From Earliella scabrosa (taxonomy: Eukaryota > Basidiomycota > Agaricomycetes > Polyporales > Polyporaceae), in NCBI GenBank assembly GCA_022605405.1, contig JABYQQ010000014.1:62001-126000 (forward strand): a stretch of 64,000 nucleotides of DNA, given 5' to 3'. Below are positions 21,860 through 32,397 of this stretch, one piece after another (within the stretch, counting starts at the first letter, position 1; every line of letters begins with the position of its first letter). The position numbers and the translations under genes are program-made. The notes beneath the pieces are model-generated. The model ran no database searches. It had not been told where the DNA came from and saw nothing but the letters and a program-made list of their open reading frames with translations.

Positions 21860-23747
21860 CCCCCTCCCAACTGAGATCTGGACCGTCCACGGTCCTCAAT
21901 CCGCCGTCGGAGTCCGGTGCGTCGCGCCGTTGCGTCGTAGCTCGAGTCGTGCGTCGGCGTCGGGTCCGTGCGATGCGAATGGAAGTCGAATGTCGAGCAA
22001 AGATGCGCCGGGATGCTGGGTCGCAAACGCGCCGAGTTTGCCATGCCGCGAGAATGAGCTGTCGTACCTGCCGCCCCTTCGGCTCTCGCGCGAAGTGGTG
22101 CTGCCGCTGAACTTGCTGGACGTCGTGTGGTTCGCCGAGAAGGTCGAAAATGGGGTCGTGGTGGCTGAGATGCTCGAACATCGCTTGTGCGACATGCTCG
22201 GCTGGCATGCAATGGGACGGCGGGCTCTCGTCTGGCGGCGGGCGCTCACGGGTGTCCTGCTGGTAGACGTCGAGCGAGACGGATGCGGGGAAGGGCGGAG
22301 GCTGGTTGTCTGTCGCGTCAACGGGCTCGGAGCGCTCGATGTCGTGGACGTCGTCTGAGCGGTCGTCGGCTTCTTTCGAGTGCGCTTGAACCATTTGCGG
22401 CGCGATGCCAGAGACGGGGACCTGTACGTCTTGACCGGAGTCTGCCAGAGGGCGCGAAGCCGCGGAGTCGAGATCTAGGGATAGCGCGAAGGCTGAGATG
22501 GGGTGTGGCGACGCGGCTGCGTGCGGACTCGAAATGGTGGGGGTAGGCTGCTCGGAGACTTGGGCAAAATGTTCTGTTGTCGGCGCGGAGTCGTCGGGTG
22601 CGAGAGACTCTTCGGAGGGCTGGGATGCTTCCTCGTCGCTCACTTCCGTCGCACGGCTGTCGTACTGCTGCTCGGCCTCGTCGTCTGCGCGCGAATACGC
22701 CTGTATACGCTCTATGCGCGCGCTGGCGGTCTCTGCTGCCTCCTCGGCGACGCAACGCCAAAGCTCCTGTGCGCGGTCCCGCTCGAGGGCATAGAGTTCT
22801 TCGCGAATGGCTTGAATCCGTCGCTCGAGGTAGAGGTCGTCGATTGTGCCGTCGGCGACAAACTCGGGCTGGCGCGTCGAGATCGCGGCCAGATACGCGG
22901 GGACTGGATGCGTGGCTTCGAGCAAACTCGGATGACGAGACGGGGAGTGCTGTGGAATGGAGGGAGGCGTCGTCGGAGCTGCTGCTGCTGCCGGTGCCGG
23001 CGCGCTGAGCTGGTCGTGGAGTTGTGAGAACCTGTTTGCCATGGTGCGAAGCGCGGTAACGACCTCGATCTCCTGTGCGGCTGTGGAGGACGAAGACGAC
23101 ATGAGCGTGGGAGGAGCGGCGGATGACGCGAGAGAACTAGCATGGTGAGGGACTGGGGGAGCAATAGACGCGTCCATGATGTGTTGCGTCGCGTCCGAGA
23201 CCTGCTGGATCGAGTACTGCTGGCGGGGATAGCGCACGTGCGCGGCCGTGAGCTGCAGTCGTCGAAAGACTTGGGCGCGTAGGTCTTCGGGGAGACCCTG
23301 CATGAACAGGAAGTCGCGGTCATCTTCTCGGAGGTAGCCGGTGCGTGTGAGGACTGCTGCTATGTCTCGGAACTTGCGGCTATAGTCGGCGAGGTCCTTG
23401 CGAGTGCGGAAGCCGGCTTGCGCGGTGCTCGAGACAAGGTCTTCAAGGTCTTCGACGGTAAAGAGCAGCCGGCCATCGGTGCCGACGTACTCCGCCAAAA
23501 TCGTCCTCTTGAAATCCGCGTAAGACGTGGACGGGTCGCTGAACTCCGGGAGACTGCGCCAAAAGCTGCGCTCGGAATCGGGGGCGTACCGGAGAGCGTG
23601 TCGCTTCTTGTCGAGATCGGACTGAACGCCGGCGAGCTCGAAGCAGTACTCGAGGTCGTCGAAAAAGCCTAAGATCGAGCGGGGGTGAGCATCCGGATCA
23701 AACGTCGGAGCGCCGGGGCCTCGGAGTGGCATCCGGAATGATGTCAT
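21786..23747 (-). CDS. retrotransposon Gag-like protein
   Basis: One uninterrupted frame of 653 codons starts at ATG 23747. The N-terminal third has the Ty3/Gypsy-type gag core: PRSILGFFDDLEYCFELAG, KKRHALRYAPDSERSFWRSLPEF, SYADFKRTILAEYVGTDG, DLEDLVS, KDLADYSRKFRDI, FMQGLPEDLRAQVFRRL. A Ser/Ala/Pro-rich linker follows, then a charged helical stretch (YLERRIQAIREELYALERD), an acidic Ser/Glu region and a basic Arg-rich end. No CCHC zinc knuckle is visible. The frame continues through the polypurine tract and stops 74 bp inside the 3' LTR. Gag forms the virus-like particle of LTR elements; replication here would need pol supplied by another element (inference). Confidence 0.85.
   Translation of the reverse strand: MTSFRMPLRGPGAPTFDPDAHPRSILGFFDDLEYCFELAGVQSDLDKKRHALRYAPDSERSFWRSLPEFSDPSTSYADFKRTILAEYVGTDGRLLFTVEDLEDLVSSTAQAGFRTRKDLADYSRKFRDIAAVLTRTGYLREDDRDFLFMQGLPEDLRAQVFRRLQLTAAHVRYPRQQYSIQQVSDATQHIMDASIAPPVPHHASSLASSAAPPTLMSSSSSTAAQEIEVVTALRTMANRFSQLHDQLSAPAPAAAAAPTTPPSIPQHSPSRHPSLLEATHPVPAYLAAISTRQPEFVADGTIDDLYLERRIQAIREELYALERDRAQELWRCVAEEAAETASARIERIQAYSRADDEAEQQYDSRATEVSDEEASQPSEESLAPDDSAPTTEHFAQVSEQPTPTISSPHAAASPHPISAFALSLDLDSAASRPLADSGQDVQVPVSGIAPQMVQAHSKEADDRSDDVHDIERSEPVDATDNQPPPFPASVSLDVYQQDTRERPPPDESPPSHCMPAEHVAQAMFEHLSHHDPIFDLLGEPHDVQQVQRQHHFAREPKGRQVRQLILAAWQTRRVCDPASRRIFARHSTSIRIARTRRRRTTRATTQRRDAPDSDGGLRTVDGPDLSWEGVMRTAHRCTCTDGLALDHGRPPDV
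21860..21868 (-). other. polypurine tract of the LTR element
   Basis: GGGAGGGGG on the minus strand directly abuts the 3' LTR, the expected plus-strand priming site. Confidence 0.65.
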
Positions 23748-24003
23748 CGTGGACTCGAGCTGAGGGGGAGCGAGACGGAACGGAGAGGGAACGAATGGGT
23801 TCGAGGGGTCTGCGATCGGAATCGGACTAGGGATAGACGAACGGAACTAGGGGAGCGAGCGTGGGCGATGCGAGATGGGAGATGGGAGATGCGGATGAAT
23901 GGATGGGGGTATCCAGGAGGGATGGAAATGCAAGAGAGAGTGGGATATAGTAATGAGGGGACTCGCCAGGTGTAGAGACACGGTCTTGAGCGTAATGCTT
24001 GGA

Positions 24004-24021
24004 CCCTCGCGGTGGGCTCCA
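24004..24021 (-). other. primer-binding site of the LTR element
   Basis: On the minus strand the sequence two bases inside the 5' LTR is TGGAGCCCACCGCGAGGG. It begins TGG, the complement of a tRNA 3' CCA end. I did not assign the tRNA. Confidence 0.6.
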
Positions 24022-24023
24022 AA

Positions 24024-24681
24024 TGATAAGTCTGATAGACGTCAGCCTGGGGTGTCGGCGTCGGTCTGTGAAGGGTGCGTGAGTCCGGCCTGTGCGTGCA
24101 CGAGGGGAGTCGAGTGGTAAGGGTGAGAGTGTGTGTAAGGGAGTGTGGTGGAGAGAGAGTGTGTGTGTGTGTATGTGTGGGACGATACTAATACGAGCGG
24201 GCGACGATCGAGATACCGAGCGCGAGATGTGGAGCACGAAACGAGACGAAAACGAGCGACGAGGATCGGACTAGTGCGAGGTAAATGTGGGGAGAGAGAA
24301 CCCATGTATTGAGATGCTAGCTACGAGTATATGAGCACGTACGAGCGTCCGTGGCCAAGAGCGAGAGGAAAGAACTCGAAACCCGGCTAATACTAAACGA
24401 GCGTCTAAGCTGCCAAATGCGGCGAAGCCACGAAAGCACGTCGCGCGAGGGAACGGGAGGGACGGAAATGACTAGAAAACTACCATAGATGTATCGTAGG
24501 GTATGCGGTAAGAGGTCGCGATGTAAAACAAACGAACGCGGATGTGAGATGGAGATGGGGAGTGGTCTGGATGGACGGTGCACGGTGGCGCGCGCGGAGC
24601 CGAGTCGCTAAACGTCCGGAGGTCGTCCGTGGTCGAGTGCGAGGCCGTCTGTACACGTGCAGCGGTGCGCGGTGCGCATCA
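24024..24681 (-). repeat. 5' LTR of the gag-only element
   Basis: 658 bp and of equal length to the partner LTR. The one difference I can see is a GA versus GT unit in the microsatellite near 24150. Confidence 0.9.
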
Positions 24682-25416
24682 ACGTACTCGTGATCTTCCG
24701 ACCTGCGCGAGCGATAGGAGGGAGGTATGGTGGATGTCATGGTTGTTACGGACATGACGTCCGACTCCCGGGTAGGCGCAGGAGACAGGGGCGGAGGGTA
24801 TTCAACAGGTGGTCCACCGGACGCGTGTTCAGCAGCTGACCGCAAGGTCTTCGGTGGGGTAGAGATCAACGGTCTTTGGGAGACAGGGCTGTCACGGACT
24901 GGGGCTGAGTGAAGTGAGCGCGAGGATGTAAGATCTGGAGTCCTGTAGCGTTGTAGGCTTGTCGGGGGCTAGAGCGCCCCTGGTAGTGCATATATGGGAG
25001 CTCTGGAAGAGTCGCTGGCTTTATGAGCGAAGGAGTGTCGGTCTGTCCGTCTTTGGGTCTCGGTGTCGCAGCTGAGGGCAATGGTAATGTATCCTTCGAG
25101 GGTATTTTGAGTGGGGTACTTGACGAGAGACGTTCAAACAAGGGTCTCGGATTGTTCCCTATGCGGAGATGAGATCCGGACGTTGGTTTCACAAGACCCC
25201 ACGCAGCAGAACATAACTTACCAGCTCGCGCGAAGCAACGCCTGAGTCGACTGACGAGCTTGATGGCGATGTACGACGCTATGACCACAATCCAGAACCC
25301 TCCGACTGCGGAGGAAGAGTTAGCTTTATCTCGAAGACCTGAGAAGGACGCGAAGCCCGCGCGCACATACCAACACAAGCGAGGGAGATCAGACCATAGA
25401 CGGTGTCCGACGGCAT

Positions 25417-25900
25417 GAGTCGGACGGATGTCGAGTCGTCTGTAGACAAGAGACTGTGCAAGTGGTGGTGGTAGTGCCAGCGGGGGCCGTTGCTACTTCG
25501 ATACCGACGCGCACCAGTAATAGCTCCAACGGTCTCTCTCGGTCGCCATCTTGGTCGTATCAGACGCGCTCCACATTGCTGTTCAACAGATGGCCATCCA
25601 GCGCATTGTTCCTGGGCGCATCGCCGCCTGAGGCCTTTGGTGTGCGTCAGTCACCCGAGTCGTGCATGGTGGCAGTCGTCTACAGCGAGAAAGTACCCGG
25701 ATGTTCATATCGTGCTTCAACAACACGAAGCTTTCGCCAATAAGGCATGTCCGTTGCCCTTGGATGGGAAGTACATAGGTGAGCAGCGCTCAGGCTGGTA
25801 TGAAGCGATCCTGAGCCTATCGGACGTACATGATTATCACTGTAGTGATACTGAATGCCCAAGTCGGCGATCTTCGGCTCGAATAGTTCCATCTACTCCC
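25417..25900 (-). promoter_or_regulatory. conserved upstream region of T2
   Basis: About 25440-25640 matches the region upstream of T1 in several blocks (CACCAGTAATAGCT, TTGGTCGTATCA, TTCAACAGATGGCCAT). Together with the U1/U2 pair this marks the boundary of a tandem two-gene duplication. Confidence 0.45.
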
Positions 25901-26892
25901 TCATTCACATCCAGCTTCTGCTCCGGATTTTGTGTTCTCTGCGGGGTCTGATTTCGCGCTCGGCTTCTGAAGTCCAGCAGACGCGTTCCGAATATGAAGC
26001 GCTCTCGCGCCCGGGCGGGCACCCGACGCGCGCGGCCCCTGGGGCTTACTCGCTCGCTGACGGTCACTTGTCTGTGTCTGGAAGGAGGAAGGCGGTCCTG
26101 ACAAGCCCGCGGTGCTATACCGTGGCAAGGGTGAATAATTTAGCTCTGAGCGCCTCGTGCGGTAGGAAGGTGGGAGAGTGGAGGACGTCATGACAGAAGG
26201 CGCATAGTCAGTGTTGGGCGAGGGCGACGGTGGCGTTCCTGTGCGTGGCAGAACCGGCTGATGACCGTCTATTCCAACGTGACGAGTTCGCTCGTCGTAT
26301 GTATTGGGTTGAAGAGCGGAAGAAGGCAGAGGGGTGAGAGCGTGTGCGTTGGAGGGGTCCGAGGGGATGGGGTTTTGATACAACGTGCGAGCGGCCACAG
26401 TTGCATCAGCAAGATCGGCTGTGACCTCGAATGCTGGACTGGTGGGACTTCGGTGAGAGGGGTCAGGACGTATCATGGATGGGAGTGGCCTCGCAGGGTG
26501 CCGGAAAGATCGCGCGCGTGTCGGGACCGTCGCGTTTGCGTTCAACGGTAAAACGATCTTGTGGGAGCTGTCAGAGGTCGCTGCCTCTGTGGTATGTGGC
26601 TTAGTTCTGCCACTCCGCGGGCCATATATGCGTATGATTGGTGGACCTGGTAGCCTGTCTACCTCGACGTCACTGCCAGAACGGTCGCGGAAGGATTAAC
26701 AGACTTACTATAGAGAAGCTTCAGCTGGGATACGGGCCAGCCTGTGAGGAAGTAAACCACCGCCAAGACCGACAGAAGTACTCCTACTGTAAGTCATGGA
26801 GACATCATTTAGTGTAGACGCATTGGAGTCATTCAACGACTCTCACCTACAACGAAGGCAGCGATCGCCGCACCCTGTCGATCGGACGACAT
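25901..26892 (-). CDS. single-pass PPxY membrane protein U2
   Basis: Three exons (26847..26892, 26709..26786, 25901..26658; phase-1 introns) encode 293 aa. MSSDRQGAAIAAFVV and GVLLSVLAVVYFLTGW form the transmembrane segment, followed by SQLKLLY. The tail has NTDYAPSVMTSSTLPPSY (PPSY), RTRRSE, PLPRYSTAGLSG and RASKPQGPRASGARPG. It pairs with U1 throughout, with exons 1 and 2 identical in length. Unlike its neighbour T2 I see no break, so the duplicate pair now consists of an intact U2 and a dead T2. Function unknown. Confidence 0.75.
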
Positions 26893-27838
26893 TCAAGGAT
26901 GGAAAGAGCGTTGACAGAGAGCGAGAAGCAGAGCGTTATGAACCTTGGCGCCGAGCGGGGGTGGGGCGTGGCAGAGTGACTCGCGGGGACTGCGCGCTGG
27001 CCCCGGAATGCCCGCCTTCGGGTTACAAAGACGGGAGATGCATCATGGTCGTACGAACAACGGCAGTACCGCCGGGGATGTCGGAGACATGTAAGGCAAA
27101 TTTGACTGACGGCGTAGGCTTGAATTCGTTATGATGCGCTTCGTTGTCCTGATGATTAAGTGAACTTACTAGAGTCCATTTGGTGCAGAGCTTCAGGCTG
27201 CCAGTGGTCCGATGTGGGGAAACTCAAGGTCAAGCGGAGGAGCCCGCACTCCAAGTCAAGCGCGAATAACCGAAGACGTCCAGCGCAGGGGCCCCTACTG
27301 GCTAATTGTGAGCTGTACGCCTATGAGATGAGCGGGCTGAACTGACCTTTAGTAGTAGCTCTCCCGACGGCCCGCGGCCGAGCGATCTTCAAGTTGGCCA
27401 GGCTATTCATCCTATATGTAAGATACTGAGCAGTTGAAGGTCACTGAGTTCCGCAAGTGTCCCCACAAGAGGATCAAAATTTGCATGAAGTGCCAACTGG
27501 CAGAGGAAAACACAGGCGGGGCCGTGGAGTCACACTGACAGTCGAACGAGAGTGACGGACACCACGTGGTCGGACGGTCACACTCAATAAGTGACAATCG
27601 GCGCTTATGCCTGTAACCTGTTGAACTTGTCTTAGTCGCCATCCTCAGCCAGCCTGCTGAATCTTTGCGTCCTGGACCATCGCGTATCGGGGGCTTCAAT
27701 GTCTCGTCGTCTGTGTTACTATACACAGGTAAGAGCATGCTATCAACATACCCATAAAATATTTGGCTCAATCAACAGTCCAGACGCGTTCAGAACTCAT
27801 AGTCGTCAACAAGGCCACCGAACACTCATAGGATGCCT
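26893..27838. other. intergenic with a repeat shared with 29.3 kb
   Basis: About 26975-27055 contains a GGGGACTGCGCGCTGGCC block followed by CGGAATGCCCGCCT and GATGCATCA.GGTCGTAC. It recurs at about 29285-29395, upstream of the next gene. I see no gene in 27.1-27.8 kb. Confidence 0.5.
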
Positions 27839-29136
27839 TCAATCATCAAAGTACGACGAGGGCTGCGACGTATCACTGTCTCTCGCAGCTAACAGCTGAC
27901 TCCTACCTCCTGTCCTCGCCTCGGCTCTCGACGGACCCCCCGCCCGGCGAAGATCACCATCGAAGGACTTCGCGGACCTGGGCATCCTGCCCGCCTGCCC
28001 CCGGCCATCCGCGTTGGCCGATGGCCCACCCACTCGGACGTCTTCGTGCCTCGCCAGATCCGCGCTATCGGAAAGACCGCGAAGGAGCTGCCCTCGGGGC
28101 GGTGATGCCGACAACGACAACTCCTGTGGCCTGATGGACCTGGATGCTGAGCGCGAACGCATGCCTCTACGTGCGGCGGGTGGAGATGCAGGTACGCTGT
28201 CACCCTCTCTGAACCTTCCTACACGTGGCGAAGCGTATACTGGGCGTGGTGGGGATGCGGGTGGAGACCTGTCTGCGAGAGCGGGCTCGGATGGGCGACG
28301 GCGGGGGGTGCTGGGCGGAGTGGTCTGGAGGTCGGGGAAAGGTCTAAGCGCCCGGTATGACGCCTTTCGTGATCCGAGCACAGTCTTTGAACCCTCTCCC
28401 GCCGTTTCGGCCTCGGAGATCGTGATCGGAGGGAGGTCAACGACCCCTGCGCGTGTCTCAACGACTTCGTTCCCTCCCCTGTCGGTCACGGCCCTCCTCT
28501 CTTCGTCTTCTTTGTGCTCGTCTCGGAGGGTGGACGTCGCTAGTCGTGACGTTTCATGGGTCTTGAGATATGCCGGAGAAGGCGGGGGTAGCAGGATCGT
28601 GCTCGAAGGTGGCGAGGCGGGGTCTGGCGATGGAGAGCTCGCGCTCAAGCTCTGAGCGCGATAGAACGCTTCATACGTGCTGAACGTCTGGGTGGGCGTG
28701 CAGACGACGTCGGGCGTGTCGCTTAAGTCGCCCGGCTTAGTGTTCGGGGGATGAAGCGAGTTGTACGACGCCGACGTCGCCGCCGTGAACTTCGTGTCTC
28801 GGTCGTATACAGCCGTGGTTCCCGTTTGCAACGACTCCCCTTCCCACCTGTACGACCTCGGCGCGGGCGAGTAGTTGAGAAGCCGCATGCCACCTGAAGA
28901 CGGTTAGACTCGACTCTGGCCTCTCCGGGTCGTGCATAGGGAGCGCCGGACGACGTACTGGGAGGTCGGAACAGGTCCTCGGGACTCGCGCCTTTCCCGC
29001 CCTTCTCCTCCCCCATCTTGCGCCGGAGCCGACGCACGGAAACGCATTGGTACAGGATGATTGCTAGGAGAATCAGGATGACGCCCGACTCTCCGAGCAC
29101 GACGAACATAAGCTTGGAGTTCAGGAGCGAGTTCAT
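27839..29136 (-). CDS. single-pass Ser/Pro-tail membrane protein V
   Basis: Two exons (28959..29136, 27839..28893; phase-1 intron with GTACGT donor and TTCAG acceptor) encode 410 aa. MNSLLNSKLMFVVLGES leads into the transmembrane stretch GVILILLAIILYQC, then VRRLRRKMGEEK. The tail is rich in Ser, Pro and Arg, with SPPASPPRPVY and ASPPRGQLLRGLSDSADLA. A variant of the family block, SAKSFDGDLRRAGGPS, corresponds to KSLDGGVRLAGGP of T1 and Z. The end QPSSYFDD stands where other members have PPxY, a degenerate site. ATG 29136 is the first in the frame that gives a short N-terminus like T and U; an upstream ATG at 29220 is possible. Confidence 0.7.
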
Positions 29137-31559
29137 GCTCGAGCGTGAGGCTTGAGCACTCAGCTGAGCGAGTCGTGGCAGATAAGAGATGGGATTGGGA
29201 TTCGACCAAACTGCGAGCAACAGGGCGGTATGGACCCTCGCGTCGAGCGGGGTTAGCGGGTTGGCGGGAGCGGGGCGGGTGGGTGGCAGGGCGGCTCGCG
29301 GGGACTGCGCGCTGGCCGCGGAATGCCCGCCTACAAGTTACATAGACAGCGGCAGGGAGGGACCTCGAGATGCATCACGGTCGTACAGAGACCGCACCGC
29401 CTAGGATGGAAGCGCGAGAAGCCCTCAGTCACTAGAACCGGCCGCGCAGCGTTCTGACGGGAGACTCGAGAGGAGTCTGGAAGTGAGGTGCAGGTGCCCG
29501 TTCCGGACCGAGGCGCATTCCAGCGCGACGTGGAGATAATCAGGAAGCGGTGTCGCGTACTGGAGGCTGCCAGCTGTGCGGGCTACTACCTGCTACTACT
29601 AATGCTATGTGGAGCACTCGTCAAGGGGTTCTCGACAGCCGCTTGATACTCTGCTGTCGCATCCATGATATTATGTTTCATTTCCGTGCGCGGCTTTGCT
29701 GTCTTGCGCGACTGTGGACAAACGGTCGTTGACATTGCTCGATGGCCCTCCCCCCCTCCCGAACCCCGCATTAAGTAGCATCCCACGAATGCTTGCAGCC
29801 ATTAGTGCGCAGCGCATGAGAATCGCAAGAGGAACGTGATCCTGCTGGGACCGCGAAGCCTCCCCTTCAATATTCAATCTTTGCTTCCAGGAGTTTCGCA
29901 CGGGCCGCGCCTTTGTCTGATAGAGTTTCGTCGCAGGCGGCGCTGCGGACATTCAAGCTGAGCTCGTAGAACAGCGCAGTCATTGATAGCAGGGGCGACC
30001 GGCCATCGGGTACCCGTATTGCTCCCACTCGCCGCACTGTAGACTCTCTCGTCCCCAGACACAGCAAGTCTCGAGCAGCTCGAGTGCGGTATTTATCACC
30101 GCGCCATTCTGCCCATCGCCCGCGTCCGCGATCCGTCCCCCGCATCTCCACGCATCTTCCTGTCAGCGCGCGCTGTCTCTGGCCTTCCTGCGCTCTGCAT
30201 AGCAGAACGCCAACCCTACAAGACCCAACGATGGGAAGGAACGAAGAGGACTCCACTTCGACGCACCTTCGGTGAGTATTCCCCATGTGGTCGGGACGAA
30301 GCCGGATGCAGACCGACTGACCTTCGCGAATCCCAGGTCGATGCGCGTTCTGCGTCCCACCGTTCGGCTAGACGCGTTCTTGAACTTCGTCGTCGTCGCT
30401 GCCAGGCGGGCGTGGCAGAATGGTCGACCTGCCAGGGTGGTGGACATTGACCGGGTGGGAGGGATATAGCGCGAGTCCGGCAACTCAACTCGGTGCGTCC
30501 GTCCGATTTGATGCGGCGATGTCCTACTTCAGGCACGGCGAGTAAGTTGGGGAATCTCCTCGTTGGGCTCATCCGGCGCGCGGGACCCAAGGCGGGGTTG
30601 GCCAAGTCCTCCGCGACGGCTCGAAGTTGACTGAGTTTGCGAGCTGCGGGTGAAGGGGGAGAGCATGTGACCGAGGTCGCCGGTCGCAGGAGTCAGGCCT
30701 CAGGAGGAAGACGAAGCTCGCGTTGATTGTTGAGATGTCAGAAGGTTAGCATGTTGGTGTGAACGAACGGTTCATGTTATAACGCGGGTACCCACAGTCG
30801 GTGTGCGTTCAAGGCCACAGAAGTTCGAGTGTGACCGTTCGTGTCATCACGTCTCTCTCAGAGTTGCTTATCGCATCAAGCTCATGCCACGAGACATGCT
30901 GCCATGCGAGCGGAGCAGCAACGCACTCGATCGTGGACTCCCGAAAACATGGCGCTGGGGAGAGATGGTACGTACAACCATTCGATTCAGGTGCGGAAGA
31001 TGCACTCGAGCACGCTCCGATCCCTTCGCCGTATTGCAGCCTGCTGGCTAGGCTCTCCATTATTATAATTGACATCACCTACCAGTCTGGGTGGAGAGAC
31101 CTAGATACTGCGAGATGTGAGCTGCGCGATGACGATGTGGTATACATTTCGTGAGAACGTCCTGAACTGTTCAAGGTTTAGAATCTGCGCGCTCTGGACG
31201 AATGATGGTGCACATTAGGGTCGTGCGTGTAGACGGCTACGTACGGTATGGTTGGGTTGTACAGAGCTTGTATGCTAGAAGGTACAATACGCGGGGGAAT
31301 CCGGACCGAGGGTCGAACCCGTACAGTAGCTAAAAGGTAGACGATACAGCGTTAAATATATGGAGAATAAGTTCGTGATGCTGTGTTCGAGCCAAATGTC
31401 ATGATGAAGCCTGAACACCTGCAATGAATGGATGCGATACGGCGTTGCTGTTGACCCTGTACCCTAGTCCCGCGCTGCACATCCCTCCGACAGGTTTGGA
31501 AAACGAGATGGTAGAGGGCACCTTTGACGGTTCTCGATAGTGGAGATCTGGAGATGCGG
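29137..31559. other. no supported gene
   Basis: About 29285-29395 repeats a block found at 26975-27055. A minus-strand frame near 30.16-30.48 kb (MSTTLAGRPFCHARLAATTT...) looks somewhat protein-like and ends at a possible GTCAGT donor, but I could not attach further exons or name it. The rest holds short frames only. Confidence 0.4.
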
Positions 31560-32044
31560 TCACAGGGGCGAGCTCGCGGTGTATTGCGGCGTGACGTGAT
31601 GAGAGACGACGGATACTCTGTGCGTCCGCACGAAGACTGGAGAGAGCGGAGTGATAGTTTGGGCTCTTATGAGCTCGGACTTGTCATTGGATGGAGGGAG
31701 GGGAGACGAGTGAAGTTCGGACGGAGTTGTGGGGCAAGAGAATGTGGACTCGCGTTCCTTTGGCGTTGTAGGCTGTGTGAACCTTGGAATGTCTGCCACC
31801 GAGTATGCGCTCTCCATGTCCTGGGCGTAGATGCTAGAGAGCCCCCTCTCTCGGCTGTACAGGCTCACTTAAAACGCGAAATGAGATTCGTACGGCCACG
31901 GATCCATGAATAGTGCAACTCACCAGAGTACTTCGTGCGCAGTTGCTTCAATGTCCGGCGTCGCCACCAGTAGATGCCGATGACGATGCATAGCACTACC
32001 ACCACCAGAGCGACCTCGATGCAGATTTGGTATACCAGGCTCAT
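31560..32044 (-). CDS. small single-pass membrane protein X
   Basis: Exon 1 (31924..32044) encodes MSLVYQICIEVALVVVVLC, continuing IVIGIYWWRRRTLKQLRTKYS: a short N-terminus, a transmembrane helix and a basic anchor, as in T, U and Z. It ends at a GTGAGT donor in phase 1. The likely second exon is the minus frame 31560-31855 (YAQDMESAYSVADIPRF, SELHSSPLPPSND, HHVTPQYTASSPL), Ser/Pro-rich like the other tails. The acceptor is unresolved: the nearest TACAG gives a different frame, and the family-like frame needs a less typical GAG acceptor about 5 nt downstream. A frameshift is possible. Confidence 0.45.
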
Positions 32045-32397
32045 CGTGAAGAGCGAGGGGCGTGTAGGTTATAAGCCCTTAGACTCTAGCCGAAGGTGCG
32101 CAGGAGGGGGAGAGGACAAGGAATGGACATGGTGTCCAGCGCGCAGAAATATCCAGAGCCGCAGGAGACCGGAGGATGGAAAGAACACGATGCGGCCGGA
32201 GCGACGAGGCGCAGACGCGTCTATCTGCGCAAAAAGAAGCACAGCTGAGACGCTTGCACTGGTACTACCAACGCCGACGTCTGACATCGGAACTCCCTCT
32301 CGACAGTTGGACAGATGAATGGTATGATCATCTAAGACGAGCCTCCCGCAACGATGGTTTGTACCTCATACACTAAAAGAGCTTCTCAAGTAGAGCG
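32045..32397. other. no gene recognised
   Basis: Intergenic between X and Y; only shadow frames. Confidence 0.4.

Larger units (their letters stand above)
21202..24681 (-). mobile_element. gag-only LTR retrotransposon inserted in T2
   Basis: Two 658-bp direct repeats (21202..21859 and 24024..24681) flank 2.16 kb of internal sequence. The ends are TGAT...ATCA, giving the usual TG...CA. The target-site duplication is ACGT at 21198..21201 and 24682..24685; a fifth A is ambiguous. In minus orientation the 5' LTR is the right one. It is followed after 2 nt by a TGG-starting primer-binding site, and a purine tract GGGAGGGGG abuts the 3' LTR. The only long ORF is gag. No protease, reverse transcriptase, RNase H or integrase frame fits in the internal region, so the element must be non-autonomous. 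By eye the LTRs differ only inside a GA/GT microsatellite, so insertion was recent. Confidence 0.9.
20858..25416 (-). pseudogene. PPxY membrane protein T2, interrupted by an LTR retrotransposon
   Basis: Exons 25371..25416, 25222..25305 and the start of exon 3 at 25158 mirror T1: MPSDTVYGLISLACV, transmembrane GGFWIVVIASYIAI, then a basic stretch. The frame runs to STIPPSYRSRRSEDHEYV and is cut at 24682 by a 3.48-kb element. It resumes at 21197 with HLHGQ..., SAFMPTSGRRRETLTRPHG, RKSLDGGIRLAGGP and the terminal LPPDYPFK (PPDY). Reading across the insertion restores the codon at the junction. Independently, one base is missing near 24930 relative to T1: the frame ending SVTALSPKDR stops, and the homologous LHSAPVRDSPVSQRP is in the next frame. 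The gene was therefore already, or is additionally, broken by a -1 shift. Confidence 0.8.

Noticed and set aside
22503..23027. Plus-strand ORFs inside the LTR element as additional genes
   Set aside because: They are antisense shadows of gag.
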